DNA from: Variovorax sp. Sphag1AA
GTDB lineage: Bacteria > Pseudomonadota > Gammaproteobacteria > Burkholderiales > Burkholderiaceae_C
NCBI RefSeq assembly: GCF_014192575.1
Contig: NZ_JACHYC010000001.1
Coordinates: 310,001 to 374,000 of the forward strand
Reading direction: 5' to 3'
Length of the DNA stretch: 64,000 nucleotides
The position numbers were made by a program, and so were the translations under genes. Positions 17,102 to 25,500 of this stretch are shown here, piece by piece. Under the pieces are notes generated by a model. The model was not told where the DNA came from, did not search any database, and saw only the letters and a list, made by a program, of their open reading frames with translations. Each line of letters starts with the position of its first letter. The stretch's first letter is position 1.

Positions 17102-17824
17102 ATGCCGCCGACTTCCAGACCCCGCATTTCCGCCGTGCATCGCTCTGCGCTGGAAGCCAACCCGTGGTTCGCCTCGATGAGCCGCGCGCAGCGCGACGCC
17201 TTGCTTGGCGCGGCCGAACTGATCCATGTGCGGCGCGGTGCGATGGTCTTCAGGCAGGGCGACCCGGTGCATGTGGGGGGCGCGGGCTTCTACGGTCTTG
17301 CGGCCGGGACCATCAAGATCTCGACGTTGCGCCAGGACGGGCGCGAGGCGATCCTCGCGGTGCTCGAGCCGGGCAATTGGTTCGGCGAGATCAGCCTCAT
17401 CGACGGGTCGCCGCGCACGCATGATGCGACGGCGCTGTCGGCGCTCGACCTTCTGGTCGTGCCCTATGAAGCCTTCGCGCGGCAGATGGAAGACGCTGCT
17501 TTTGCGCGCGCTGTGGCCGCACTGCTCGCGGCGCGCGTCCGAGGGCTCTACGGATTGATGGAAGACGCGACGCTGCGCGGACTTCGCGCGCGCGTGGCGC
17601 GGCGTCTGATGTCGCTCGCCCGGGGGGACGTCACGCAATCGCCGGAGTTGCGACGCACGGTTTCTCTACCTCAGGAAGCTCTCGCGATGATGCTCGGCGT
17701 GACGCGACAGACGCTGTCGAAAGAACTCAACGCGATGGCGGAAGAGGGCGTGATCGCGTTGCGCTACGGCCGCATCGACCTGCTGTCGATCGACGCCCTG
17801 CAACGGCTAGGCAGCGCCACATGA
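17102..17824 (+). CDS. Crp/Fnr family transcriptional regulator
   Basis: This 240-residue protein has an N-terminal cyclic-nucleotide-binding-type barrel (about 20-140; FRQGDPVHVGGAGFYGLAAG and NWFGEISLIDG). A dimerisation helix follows, then a C-terminal winged helix (about 185-235) with SLPQEALAMMLGVTRQTLSK. No N-terminal cysteine cluster for an Fnr-type iron-sulfur centre is present. It is probably the local regulator of the HD/aldolase operon, from which it is divergent. The effector is unknown. Confidence 0.9.
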   Translation: MPPTSRPRISAVHRSALEANPWFASMSRAQRDALLGAAELIHVRRGAMVFRQGDPVHVGGAGFYGLAAGTIKISTLRQDGREAILAVLEPGNWFGEISLIDGSPRTHDATALSALDLLVVPYEAFARQMEDAAFARAVAALLAARVRGLYGLMEDATLRGLRARVARRLMSLARGDVTQSPELRRTVSLPQEALAMMLGVTRQTLSKELNAMAEEGVIALRYGRIDLLSIDALQRLGSAT

Positions 17825-17833
17825 CCGTGGGGG

Positions 17834-19021
17834 TCAGCGAAGAACCCGACCGTCTTTCGCGATGCTGATCAGATCGATGCTGCGTCCCGGATCGCGCAAG
17901 CCCGGACGCAGGTTGATGCGGAAACCACCGACGTCGTAGTCCGTCATGCCAGCCATCACCTTCTGCAACGTCGCGGGCGTGAAGCCTTTGCCTGCTCGAC
18001 GTACCGCTTCACCAGCCGTCTTGGCGGCGATGAAGCCTTCGAGGCCTTCGTAGGAGGCGGTCTGGTCCGAGTTGTCGACCGCGGCGAGGTATTCCTTGAC
18101 GATCGGGATCGCGGACGGGCGCGGCGAGGGCACGACCTGCGAGATCACCATCCCGCCCACATCCTTTCCGAGGCTTGCGTAGAGCGGGTCGATGCCCACG
18201 ATCGAGAACGTCATCAGGGTGCCGTAGTAGCCGCTCTTGCGCAGCTTGCGCACCACGTTCGAGGTCGTGCCCGACAGCGACACCAACACGATGGCCTGCG
18301 GGGACTGCTTCAGCACGCCTGCGATCGCGGCATCGATCTTGTCGTCGTTCGCTGGCACCATCGCGGTCGCGACGAGCGGCGAGATCTTGAGCTCGTCGAT
18401 CGCCTGCTGGACCGCCGCGAGGCCCGCGCGGCCCATCGCATCGTCATCCCCAATGAGCGCGATGCGCGATTGCCCGACGGCGGCGCACTGCCGCAGGATC
18501 TTGATCGCCTCGTCGCCCATGCTCGGACGCACGTGGAAGACGTTGGGGGAGTTCGGGCCGCGCAGGTTGTCGGCGGCGGCGAATGGCGCGAAGAGGATCG
18601 AGCCCTGCTTCGCGGCGATGGCGGCCCCGGCTTCGCTGCTGGCGGTGCCGACGAAACCAAAAAGCATGTCCACCTTGTCTGCGTCCAGAAGCTTGCGCGC
18701 ATTGGCGGTTGCGCGAGCGGCGTCGTAGCCGTCATCGAGTTGCAGCAGCTTGAGGTGGATGCCGCTCGTCGCGCTGGATTCGTTGAACTGGTCGGCGTAG
18801 AGCTTGGCGCCAGCCGCGAAGGCAAGGCCGATCTCGCTGGCTGCGCCCGTCAGGGGCACCGATTGCCCGAGGATGACGGTGCGTGGTGTCGCCGGTGTGG
18901 CTGCTGCACGGCTAGCGTTGGTCGTTTGCGCGTGCGCGGGTCGGCTCGCATAGATCGCGCTTCCGCCGAGCAATAGCATGCCGCCGGTCTTGCCCATCCA
19001 GCTTCTGCGCGTCAGTTCCAT
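17834..19021 (-). CDS. ABC transporter substrate-binding protein (branched-chain amino acid type)
   Basis: This 395-residue periplasmic binding protein is of the LivJ/Peripla_BP_6 type. The N-terminus MELTRRSWMG followed by a hydrophobic stretch and AHA|Q (cleavage near residue 31) carries twin arginines and could be a Tat or Sec signal. VILGQSVPLTGAASEIGLAF and the later ALIGDDDAMGRAGL fit the family. The ATG at 19021 is preferred to an upstream TTG at 19039 because of AAGG six nt upstream. No permease or ATPase genes are adjacent, so it is an orphan receptor or sensor partner. The upstream half-site resembles the MarR palindrome at 14853. Confidence 0.88.
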   Translation of the reverse strand: MELTRRSWMGKTGGMLLLGGSAIYASRPAHAQTTNASRAAATPATPRTVILGQSVPLTGAASEIGLAFAAGAKLYADQFNESSATSGIHLKLLQLDDGYDAARATANARKLLDADKVDMLFGFVGTASSEAGAAIAAKQGSILFAPFAAADNLRGPNSPNVFHVRPSMGDEAIKILRQCAAVGQSRIALIGDDDAMGRAGLAAVQQAIDELKISPLVATAMVPANDDKIDAAIAGVLKQSPQAIVLVSLSGTTSNVVRKLRKSGYYGTLMTFSIVGIDPLYASLGKDVGGMVISQVVPSPRPSAIPIVKEYLAAVDNSDQTASYEGLEGFIAAKTAGEAVRRAGKGFTPATLQKVMAGMTDYDVGGFRINLRPGLRDPGRSIDLISIAKDGRVLR

Positions 19022-19039
19022 GGCCAACCTTTCTTGCAA

Positions 19040-19063
19040 TTGATAAAAAATGTATCAACTTGG
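19040..19063. promoter_or_regulatory. Inverted repeat sharing a half-site with the MarR palindrome
   Basis: TTGATA (19040-19045) and TATCAA (19053-19058) form an inverted repeat 19 bp upstream of the ATG at 19021. On the minus strand 19052-19063 reads CAAGTTGATACA, differing at one base from the left arm of the 20-bp palindrome at 14853-14872. Co-regulation is inferred. Confidence 0.45.
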
Positions 19064-19249
19064 TTGGCGCAAACAAAGGGATTAGTTCACAGGTCTGACG
19101 CTGACCCGCCATGAAGGCGGTCGATGAGGTCGTTGCAGCGATCCAAAAATGTTAACTTTTGCATCACGCGTGTGGCATTTTTCACAGGGGCAATTCGGCC
19201 CGTGCTGTCACCATTCCCGCCGTACCGGAAATCACCGCCGGCGATCGAA

Positions 19250-19693
19250 ATGAAGTCAACGCCAACAGATACCGCCCTCCTTGAAAACGCACTTCTTGCC
19301 ATCGAAAAAGTGCTTGCGCATGCTGACAGTGAACTCGGGGGAGGTCCGGAATTCGGACTGGCGATCGACCTGCCGATCGACGTGATCGACATGGCTTCAC
19401 GCAAGGAAATGCAGCGCTTTCGCACCAGCGCGGCGCAGTCAGCGGTGAACATCTGCCTGAGCGCCGCCGCGGCGCTGGTCGACGTGAGCAAGACGCTGAT
19501 GAGCGCGCCGGGCGATCGGTCGCCTGAAGACCTGGAGCGCGAGTTTCAGGCGCTGATTACCCACACGAAGATCGCGAGTCGTTCTGCCCATCGCGCAGCG
19601 CTCATCCTGGCGGAGCAGGAGGATGCCTTGTCGGCGCGGGGGATCGAAACGGCGGCCGCGAACGAAGCGCAGCCGCTCTCGCTCGCGTACTGA
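19250..19693 (+). CDS. Hypothetical helical protein
   Basis: This is a 147-residue protein from the ATG at 19250; the frame is open to 19124 but the upstream part reads like non-coding sequence. I do not recognise a family. It is acidic to neutral and predicted almost wholly helical: TALLENALLAIEKVLAHADSELG, then SAVNICLSAAAALVDVSKTLM and LITHTKIASRSAHRAALILAEQEDAL. It has no signal peptide or membrane segment. Helical small proteins of this kind include phasin-like proteins, but there is no specific support. It is convergent with trmB. No strong ribosome-binding site is seen. Confidence 0.6.
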   Translation: MKSTPTDTALLENALLAIEKVLAHADSELGGGPEFGLAIDLPIDVIDMASRKEMQRFRTSAAQSAVNICLSAAAALVDVSKTLMSAPGDRSPEDLEREFQALITHTKIASRSAHRAALILAEQEDALSARGIETAAANEAQPLSLAY

Positions 19694-19717
19694 CCCGCCC
19701 GAAGGCGGCGCTCGCGC

Positions 19718-20464
19718 TCAGACGCGTTCGAACACCAAATCCCAGACGCCGTGGCCGAGCTTGAGGCCGCGGTTCTCGAACTTCGTCAGGGGCCGGTAGG
19801 CCGGTTTGGGCGCATAGTCCTGCGCGGTGTTGCGCAGCAGCGGTTCCTGCGAGAGGACTTCGAGCATCTGCTCGGCATAAGGTTGCCAGTCGGTGGCGCA
19901 ATGCAGATAGCCGCCGGGCGCGAGCCGGTCCGCCAACTTGCGGACGAGCGGGCCCTGGATCAGCCGCCGTTTGTTGTGCCGCTTCTTGTGCCACGGGTCG
20001 GGGAAGAAGACATGCACGCCTGACAGCGTCGCCGGCGGCAGCATGTGGTCGAGCACATCGACCGCGTCGTGGGCGCAGATGCGGATGTTCTTCAGGTTCT
20101 GCTCGCCGATGCGCTTGAGCAGCGCGCCGACGCCGGGCTCATGCACCTCGCAGCAAAGGAAGTTCTTCTCGGGCAGGAGCGCCGCGATGTGCGCTGTGGC
20201 CTCGCCCATGCCGAAGCCGATTTCGAGGATCGTCGGTGCCTTGCGGCCGAAGGTCGACTCGAAGTCGAGCGGGGCGGGGTTGTAGGGGAGCAGGAATTGG
20301 GGTCCGAACTCCTCGTAGGCGCGCGCCTGGCCTTCGGTGGTGCGTCCGGCGCGCCGGACGAAGCTCTTGAGCCGCCGATGCAGCGGATGCGCTTCGCCGG
20401 TGGGCTTGTCGGCCGGGGCGTCTTCCGGCGGGGTGTCGGGAATATCGTTGATGGGACTGGTCAC
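19718..20464 (-). CDS. trmB: tRNA (guanine-N7-)-methyltransferase
   Basis: This 248-residue SAM-dependent enzyme makes m7G46 in tRNA. Motif I is [12 protein letters not shown] and the TrmB signature is [16 protein letters not shown], followed by [11 protein letters not shown]. The frame extends far upstream through gluQ, but the likely start is the GTG at 20464, which overlaps the gluQ TGA (GTGA) and gives [13 protein letters not shown]. Translational coupling with gluQ is implied. The N-terminal 40 residues are a Pro/Asp-rich extension before [12 protein letters not shown]. Confidence 0.93.
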   Translation of the reverse strand: MTSPINDIPDTPPEDAPADKPTGEAHPLHRRLKSFVRRAGRTTEGQARAYEEFGPQFLLPYNPAPLDFESTFGRKAPTILEIGFGMGEATAHIAALLPEKNFLCCEVHEPGVGALLKRIGEQNLKNIRICAHDAVDVLDHMLPPATLSGVHVFFPDPWHKKRHNKRRLIQGPLVRKLADRLAPGGYLHCATDWQPYAEQMLEVLSQEPLLRNTAQDYAPKPAYRPLTKFENRGLKLGHGVWDLVFERV

Positions 20465-21375
20465 GGGCGCGAATTGTAGAGATCGCGCCACTGCGGGACC
20501 CACTCTGCGAGTGCCTCGGTGGCTGAGCCAGCGTTCGTGGCACGAAGTCCGAGTTGCTGCGCGGCAGCATCGAGCGCCGCCAGCGCCTCTGCAGGCGTAC
20601 CCGCCTGCAATGCGGTTGCCCCGTTCTGCTTGGAGAGCTTGTCGCCGTCCGGCCCGAGCACCAGCGGCGTGTGGAGGTAGCGGGGCGTCGGCACGCCGAG
20701 CGCACGTTGCAGCAGGATTTGCCGCGCGGTGTTGTCCGCGAGATCCTCGCCGCGTACGACGTCCGTCACGCCTTGCTCGGCATCGTCGACCACAACGGCG
20801 AGCTGGTACGCCCATGGGCCGTCCGCGCGCTTGAGCACGAAATCGCCGACTTCATGGGCCACGTCCTGCTGCTGATCGCCGAGTCGGCGGTCGTGCCAAT
20901 GCACCAGCGGCTCCGCTGATACTTGCTGGAATTTCGTCGCGGCAAATCGCCAGGCGCGCGCAGCCTTGGCGTGCAAGCCATCGCGGCAAGTGCCCGGGTA
21001 GACGCGCTCGCCGTGCCGCGTGTGCGCGACGCCGAGCCGTGCCAGCGCTTCGTCGATGTCCTTGCGGGAACAGCCGCAGGGATAGGCGAGCGCCGCGGCT
21101 TTCAGTTTGTCCAGCGCAACTTCATAGCGATGCGCGCGCTGCGTCTGCCACACCGGCGGTTCGTCGGGCAACAGCGCGCAGGCGGCGAGCTGCGAAAGAA
21201 TCACTTCGCCCATGGCGGGCAGACAGCGCTCGGTGTCGGCGTCCTCGATCCGAACCAGCCAGCGGGCATCCGGGCCTTGCGCCCGTACGTCGAGCCAGCT
21301 CGCGAGCGCTGCCACCAGCGAACCGGCATGAAGCGGGCCGGTCGGCGAAGGAGCGAAGCGGCCGATCCGCGTCAT
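20461..21375 (-). CDS. gluQ: Glutamyl-Q tRNA(Asp) synthetase
   Basis: This 304-residue paralogue of the GluRS catalytic core charges glutamate onto queuosine 34 of tRNA(Asp). The HIGH-type motif is [13 protein letters not shown] near the N-terminus and the KMSKS counterpart is KLSKQNG. Zinc-binding cysteines are present ([10 protein letters not shown] and YPGTCR). It lacks the anticodon-binding domain, as expected for this family. The start at 21375 gives [13 protein letters not shown]; an upstream in-frame extension is not supported. Confidence 0.94.
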   Translation of the reverse strand: MTRIGRFAPSPTGPLHAGSLVAALASWLDVRAQGPDARWLVRIEDADTERCLPAMGEVILSQLAACALLPDEPPVWQTQRAHRYEVALDKLKAAALAYPCGCSRKDIDEALARLGVAHTRHGERVYPGTCRDGLHAKAARAWRFAATKFQQVSAEPLVHWHDRRLGDQQQDVAHEVGDFVLKRADGPWAYQLAVVVDDAEQGVTDVVRGEDLADNTARQILLQRALGVPTPRYLHTPLVLGPDGDKLSKQNGATALQAGTPAEALAALDAAAQQLGLRATNAGSATEALAEWVPQWRDLYNSRP

Positions 21376-21392
21376 GCCTCTCCGCGGAAGCG

Positions 21393-22463
21393 TCAGATGA
21401 CCTTGAGCGCGAGCGTCAGGCCGGAAAGGAATGCGTCCTCGACCCGATGCCCGAGGCACCAGTCGCCCGCCACGCCGATGCGGGCCTTGGCGTCCCACAG
21501 ATGCTCTTCGCCGACCGGCACCTGCGTTTGCGCTTCAGGCCAGCAGCGTGCCTGCGAATGCGAGGGTTCGGCGCGGATGCCGGTGATCTCGGCGAATGCG
21601 CGGAGCAGCTTGGCCTCGACGCGCGGGCGATCGTCGCGCAGATGTTCCTGCGACCAAGTCGGGCTGGCCTGCACCGTCCAGCGCTCGATGCGATCGCGAC
21701 CGGGCTTGGACGATTCGCGCGCCAGCCAGGCAATGCGGTGATGGGTGCTACGCGCCACGTTCCATTGCGGACCGAGGTGCGACATCGTTGGTTGATTGGC
21801 CTGGGGGAACGCGATCATCAGCGTCCAGCACGGCGCGATACGCACTGGTTCAACTTTCTTGCTGATCGTGCGCGAGAGCCTGCCGCCATCGAGCAGCTCT
21901 CGCGTGCGGGCCGGCGGCACTGCGAGAAGTACCGCGTCGAAGCCCGAATAGACGTGCTGTGAATCATCGTCGCCGGTCGTGCGGAGCTGCCAGCGCGTGG
22001 CGTCGAGCGCGTCGGGCTCGATGCGCGTCACGTTGGTCCGCGTGACGAGGGAATCACCGAGCGGCGCGGCCCATTGGGCGACGAGCGCGTCCATGCCCGG
22101 CTGGGCAACCCAGTGCTGTTCGAGGCCGGGGAGGGCGGCTTCGGCAACCCGGCCATGTGCGTCGAGCACGCGCACGAGGTTCGCGCTCCAGGGCTTGCAA
22201 ACGCCCGGTGCCGTCTCGATGGCCTGGGTGAATCGCGGATCGCGCACGGTGAAGTACTGTGCGCCGCTGTCGAAGCGGCCGAACGGTGTCGACACGCTGG
22301 CCATGCGCCCGCCCGCGGTGGCTTCGCGCTCGAAGACGGTGACGCGATGGCCCGCCTGGATCAGCGTGCGGGCGCAAGCCACGCCCGCGATACCCGCCCC
22401 GACCACCGCAAAGTGGCGGGACGGCGTGGATCGGTGGCGGTCGGCTGGGGGGCGAAGAATCAT
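21393..22463 (-). CDS. FAD-dependent oxidoreductase, renalase-like
   Basis: This 356-residue flavoprotein has a Rossmann FAD fingerprint near the N-terminus ([16 protein letters not shown] of VFEREA, GGRMAS) and a C-terminal [23 protein letters not shown]-contact motif. This pattern is that of bacterial renalase-like proteins, which oxidise off-pathway reduced nicotinamides, or of other amine-oxidase relatives. The ATG at 22463 gives [10 protein letters not shown]; a TTG at 22502 is an alternative. It sits 17 bp upstream of gluQ on the same strand and may be co-transcribed with it. Confidence 0.85.
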   Translation of the reverse strand: MILRPPADRHRSTPSRHFAVVGAGIAGVACARTLIQAGHRVTVFEREATAGGRMASVSTPFGRFDSGAQYFTVRDPRFTQAIETAPGVCKPWSANLVRVLDAHGRVAEAALPGLEQHWVAQPGMDALVAQWAAPLGDSLVTRTNVTRIEPDALDATRWQLRTTGDDDSQHVYSGFDAVLLAVPPARTRELLDGGRLSRTISKKVEPVRIAPCWTLMIAFPQANQPTMSHLGPQWNVARSTHHRIAWLARESSKPGRDRIERWTVQASPTWSQEHLRDDRPRVEAKLLRAFAEITGIRAEPSHSQARCWPEAQTQVPVGEEHLWDAKARIGVAGDWCLGHRVEDAFLSGLTLALKVI

Positions 22464-22529
22464 GTCGGTCGTCTCGCTGGTTGGATTGTGTGAAGCAGGC
22501 AAGCCACTCTAACCGCTGACGACCGCTCT

Positions 22530-23483
22530 TCAGCGTCCGCGGTGACGTTCGAGCAACGCCCGGCGGCTGCCTTCGTGCTCGAACTGCTCGAGCCACCACT
22601 GCAGCGCGCGCCCGGGCTTGCCGGCGCTGCGAACGCGCCAGGCGCAGTGCATGGTGGCGAGCGGCTGCACGCGCATCGTCTTGCGCTCCACCAGATGCCC
22701 GGCCTCGATGTACGGCCGGGCCATCGGCTCGGGGAGGAAGCCGCCTCCGAGCCCATGCAACTGCGCGGCCAGCTTGGCCTGCATGGTCGGGACGGTCAGC
22801 ACGTCCTGTCCGCCGACCAGATTGACCGTCATGCTCGGACCGGCGCGCGACGAATCCGCCGCCGCGACCGCCCGGTATTGCTTGAGCACATCGTCGCTCA
22901 GCGGTTCTTCGACGCGCGCCAGCGGATGGTGCGGCGCCACGGCGTAGACGAACGCCAGTTCGCCGATCGGCCGGCTCCGGATGCCAGTGGCGGTGAAGGC
23001 GAGGCTGGCGGCATCGAGCACCGCGCCGATGGCGAGGTCGGCTTCTCCGCTCGTCAGTGCCTCGATGGTGCCGAGCAGCGTTTCGTCCCGCAGCTTGAGA
23101 CGCGTCGGCGGTTCGAGGGCGTAGAAGGCGTTGACCAGATCGAGCAGCGGGTCGCGCGCGATCACGCTGTCGACCGCGATGGTCAGCATCGGCTCCCAGC
23201 CGGTGGCGACGCGCTTGACGCGGTTGGCCACCGAATCGATCTCGCTGAGCAGGCGGGAGCCCTCGCGGAGCAGTTCGACACCCGCCTCGGTCACGCGTGC
23301 CTGTCGGCCGCTGCGGTCGAACAGAAGCACGTCCAGTGCGTCTTCGATCAGCCGGACGCGGTAGCTCAGCGCGCTCGGCACGAGGTTCAGCGCGCGTGCG
23401 GCCGCCGCGAAGCTGCCGGTGCTGGCCACGGTCTGCAGCATCGCGAGGGCGTCGGGCGTCAGGACGTCGCGGGCGGTCGGCAT
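22530..23483 (-). CDS. LysR family transcriptional regulator
   Basis: This 317-residue protein has a LysR winged HTH in its first 65 residues (LTPDALAMLQTVASTGSFAAAARALNLVPSALSYRVRLIEDAL). The substrate-binding domain starts near MLTIAVDSVI. The start MPTARDVLT at 23483 is favoured; an ATG at 23516 would add 11 residues but would absorb an inverted repeat. It is divergent from the pirin-DoxX-flavodoxin-pirin series, a recurring arrangement, and probably activates it. Confidence 0.92.
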   Translation of the reverse strand: MPTARDVLTPDALAMLQTVASTGSFAAAARALNLVPSALSYRVRLIEDALDVLLFDRSGRQARVTEAGVELLREGSRLLSEIDSVANRVKRVATGWEPMLTIAVDSVIARDPLLDLVNAFYALEPPTRLKLRDETLLGTIEALTSGEADLAIGAVLDAASLAFTATGIRSRPIGELAFVYAVAPHHPLARVEEPLSDDVLKQYRAVAAADSSRAGPSMTVNLVGGQDVLTVPTMQAKLAAQLHGLGGGFLPEPMARPYIEAGHLVERKTMRVQPLATMHCAWRVRSAGKPGRALQWWLEQFEHEGSRRALLERHRGR

Positions 23484-23495
23484 GAGGGCTGATCG

Positions 23496-23510
23496 TTCAA
23501 AAAAATTGAA
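23496..23510. promoter_or_regulatory. Inverted repeat between lysR and pirin (LysR-box candidate)
   Basis: TTCAA-AAAAA-TTGAA (23496-23510) matches the T-N11-A design of LysR-type binding sites. It lies 13 bp before the LysR start and about 120 bp before the pirin gene. Confidence 0.5.
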
Positions 23511-23629
23511 TGATGCCATCAAACGGCATTGCTTTTCGCTGAAGGTGCGGATCCTAAAGTTCTGGACATCCGCCGCGCACAGGGCGCGGCATACCGAAAG
23601 GCCCTTGATGGAAGGGCAGGAGTTCAACG

Positions 23630-24331
23630 ATGTTGCAAGTCCGTAAATCACAGGAACGCGGTTATGCCGATCACGGCTGGCTGCGCTCGTTTCACAGTTT
23701 TTCCTTCGCCGGCTACTACGATCCCGAGCACATGGGTTTCGGCAACCTGCGTGTGATCAATGAAGACCGGGTCGCCGCGGGCGCCGGCTTCGGCACGCAC
23801 GGCCACCGGGACATGGAAATCATCAGCTACGTGCTGTCGGGCGAACTCGCGCACAAGGACAGCATGGGCAACGTGGAATCCATTCCGCCCGGCGACGTCC
23901 AGCGGATGAGTGCTGGCCGCGGCGTGATGCACAGCGAGTTCAACCACAAGGCCGACCAGACGACGCACTTTCTGCAAATCTGGATCGAACCGAATGTGCG
24001 CGGCATCGAGCCGGGCTACGAGCAGAAGAGCTTTTCGGAAGACGAGAAGCGCGGCAAGCTGCGTCTCGTTGCATCGCCCGACGGCGCGGAGGGCTCGGTG
24101 CTGGTGCACGCCGACGCGAAGCTCTTCGCAGGACTGTTCAACGGTGACGAGAAGGCCAGCCTGACGCTCGATCCGAAGCGCAAGAGCTACGTGCATCTGG
24201 TGCGTGGCGAGCTCGAGGCCAACGGCACGAAGCTCTCCACCGGAGATGCTGCCCTGATCCAGGGCGAATCTCAACTCACGCTCGACGGCGGCAAGGACGC
24301 CGAAGTGCTGGTATTCGACCTCGCCGCTTGA
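23630..24331 (+). CDS. Pirin family protein (quercetinase-like bicupin)
   Basis: This 233-residue bicupin has YhhW/YhaK features: the N-terminal WLRSFHSFSFAGYYDPEHMGFG and metal ligands H57, H59, H101 and E103 at the same spacing as in E. coli YhhW. Such pirins bind Fe or Ni-type metals, and some show quercetin 2,3-dioxygenase activity. Natural roles are thought to be in redox or oxidative-stress responses. It is the first gene of a rightward series. A hairpin with a T run overlaps its stop codon. Confidence 0.92.
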   Translation: MLQVRKSQERGYADHGWLRSFHSFSFAGYYDPEHMGFGNLRVINEDRVAAGAGFGTHGHRDMEIISYVLSGELAHKDSMGNVESIPPGDVQRMSAGRGVMHSEFNHKADQTTHFLQIWIEPNVRGIEPGYEQKSFSEDEKRGKLRLVASPDGAEGSVLVHADAKLFAGLFNGDEKASLTLDPKRKSYVHLVRGELEANGTKLSTGDAALIQGESQLTLDGGKDAEVLVFDLAA

Positions 24332-24350
24332 AGCGGCGGGTTTTCCTTTT
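24322..24350 (+). terminator. Hairpin with T-rich tail after pirin
   Basis: CGCCGC-TTGAA-GCGGCG (24322-24338) is followed by GG and TTTTCCTTTT. It overlaps the pirin stop and may partly uncouple pirin from doxX. Confidence 0.6.
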
Positions 24351-24380
24351 CAACGATTTTTCAACCCAGGAGTCCATCCC

Positions 24381-24824
24381 ATGACCACCACCACCGCATC
24401 CAACTACGCCGCTCCGGCCGCGACGACCGGCGCAGCGCAAGACGCGCTGGCCTTGATCGGGCGCATCCTGATCGCGGCGCTCTTCATTCCGGCCGGCTTC
24501 GGCAAGCTGATGGGCTTCGCCGGCACGGTGGGCTACATCGCGTCTGCAGGGCTGCCGCTGCCGCAGCTTGGCGCAGTGATCGCGATCGTCGTTGAACTCG
24601 GCTTCGGCATCCTGTTGCTGGTCGGCTTCAAGTCGCGTCTGGCAGCGATCGTCATTGCGGTGTTCACCGTGGCGGCTGCGGTGTTCTTCCACAACTACTG
24701 GGGCATGCCCGCTGACAAGGCGTATGTGAACCAGCTGATGTTCTTCAAGAACCTGGCCATCGCCGGCGGTCTGCTTGCCATCGCGGCGTTCGGCCCCGGC
24801 CGCATCAGCGTGGATCGGAAGTAA
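24381..24824 (+). CDS. DoxX family membrane protein
   Basis: This 147-residue protein has four hydrophobic helices and the DoxX N-terminal pattern LIGRILIAALFIPAGFGKLMGF. Family members are small inner-membrane proteins tied to thiol or redox homeostasis and respiratory quinone interaction, with poorly defined biochemistry. The ribosome-binding site CCAGGAG is well placed. The gene is co-directional with pirin and the flavodoxin-type gene, a frequent trio in proteobacteria under LysR control. Confidence 0.9.
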   Translation: MTTTTASNYAAPAATTGAAQDALALIGRILIAALFIPAGFGKLMGFAGTVGYIASAGLPLPQLGAVIAIVVELGFGILLLVGFKSRLAAIVIAVFTVAAAVFFHNYWGMPADKAYVNQLMFFKNLAIAGGLLAIAAFGPGRISVDRK

Positions 24825-24895
24825 CCCCTCTGACACCCCCCTTCAGGGGGGCAACACCAGCGGACCGGCAAACCCGGTCCGTTGGCGTTTCTGGC
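24825..24895 (-). repeat. Dispersed GC-rich intergenic repeat, copy C
   Basis: In the minus orientation it reads CCGGTCCGCTGGTGTTGCCC, matching the core of copies A and B. It follows the DoxX stop and includes a CCCCCC-TTCA-GGGGGG hairpin (24835-24850). Confidence 0.75.
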
Positions 24896-24929
24896 ATAAG
24901 CTCTCCCGCTTGATTTGCACGGAGGGGCG

Positions 24930-25475
24930 ATGGCCGAGATCGTTGTTGTTTTTCATTCAGGCTACGGGCACACGCAACGCGTGGCGCAGGCCGTGGCCGA
25001 CGGTGCGGGCGCGCACCTGCTGGCGATCGATGCCGATGGCAATCTGCCGGCCCACGGCTGGGACCTTCTCGCGGGAGCCGACGCGATCATCCTCGGCGCG
25101 CCGACCTACATGGGCGGGCCGAGCTGGCAGTTCAAGAAGTTTGCCGACGCCTCTTCGAAGGTCTGGTACACGCAGGGCTGGAAGAACAAGTACTTCGCCG
25201 GCTTCAGCAACAGCAGTGCAATGAACGGCGACAAGGACGCGACGCTGACCTACCTGTGGCACTTCGCGATGCAGCACGGCGGGCTGTGGATCAGCCTCGG
25301 CATCATGCCGAGCAACGACAAGGCAGCGAAGCGCGATTCGCTCAACTACGTCGGCGGCTACAACGGCCTGCTCACCACCTCGCCCACGGATGCCAGCCCA
25401 GCCGAGATGGCCAAGGGCGATTTCGAAACAGCCATCGCGTTCGGCGAGCGCATCGCTGCAGTGCTACAAAACTGA
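24930..25475 (+). CDS. Flavodoxin family NAD(P)H-dependent oxidoreductase (WrbA-like)
   Basis: This 181-residue protein has a flavodoxin-like fold. The FMN phosphate loop follows the first strand (AEIVVVFHSGYGHTQRVAQAV), and ADAIILGAPTYMGGPSWQFKKF is the WrbA-type second FMN contact. It probably reduces quinones by two electrons using NAD(P)H. The start at 24930 has GGAGGGG directly upstream. It is co-directional with doxX and the second pirin, separated from doxX by repeat copy C. Confidence 0.9.
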   Translation: MAEIVVVFHSGYGHTQRVAQAVADGAGAHLLAIDADGNLPAHGWDLLAGADAIILGAPTYMGGPSWQFKKFADASSKVWYTQGWKNKYFAGFSNSSAMNGDKDATLTYLWHFAMQHGGLWISLGIMPSNDKAAKRDSLNYVGGYNGLLTTSPTDASPAEMAKGDFETAIAFGERIAAVLQN

Positions 25476-25500
25476 TCCAGATTCAGACCGGAACACCACG

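Noticed and set aside
19718..20815. Extension of trmB upstream to 20815
   Set aside because: The upstream part is antisense-free but overlaps gluQ in another frame with Arg/Ala-rich shadow composition. The GTG at 20464 overlapping the gluQ stop is the better start.
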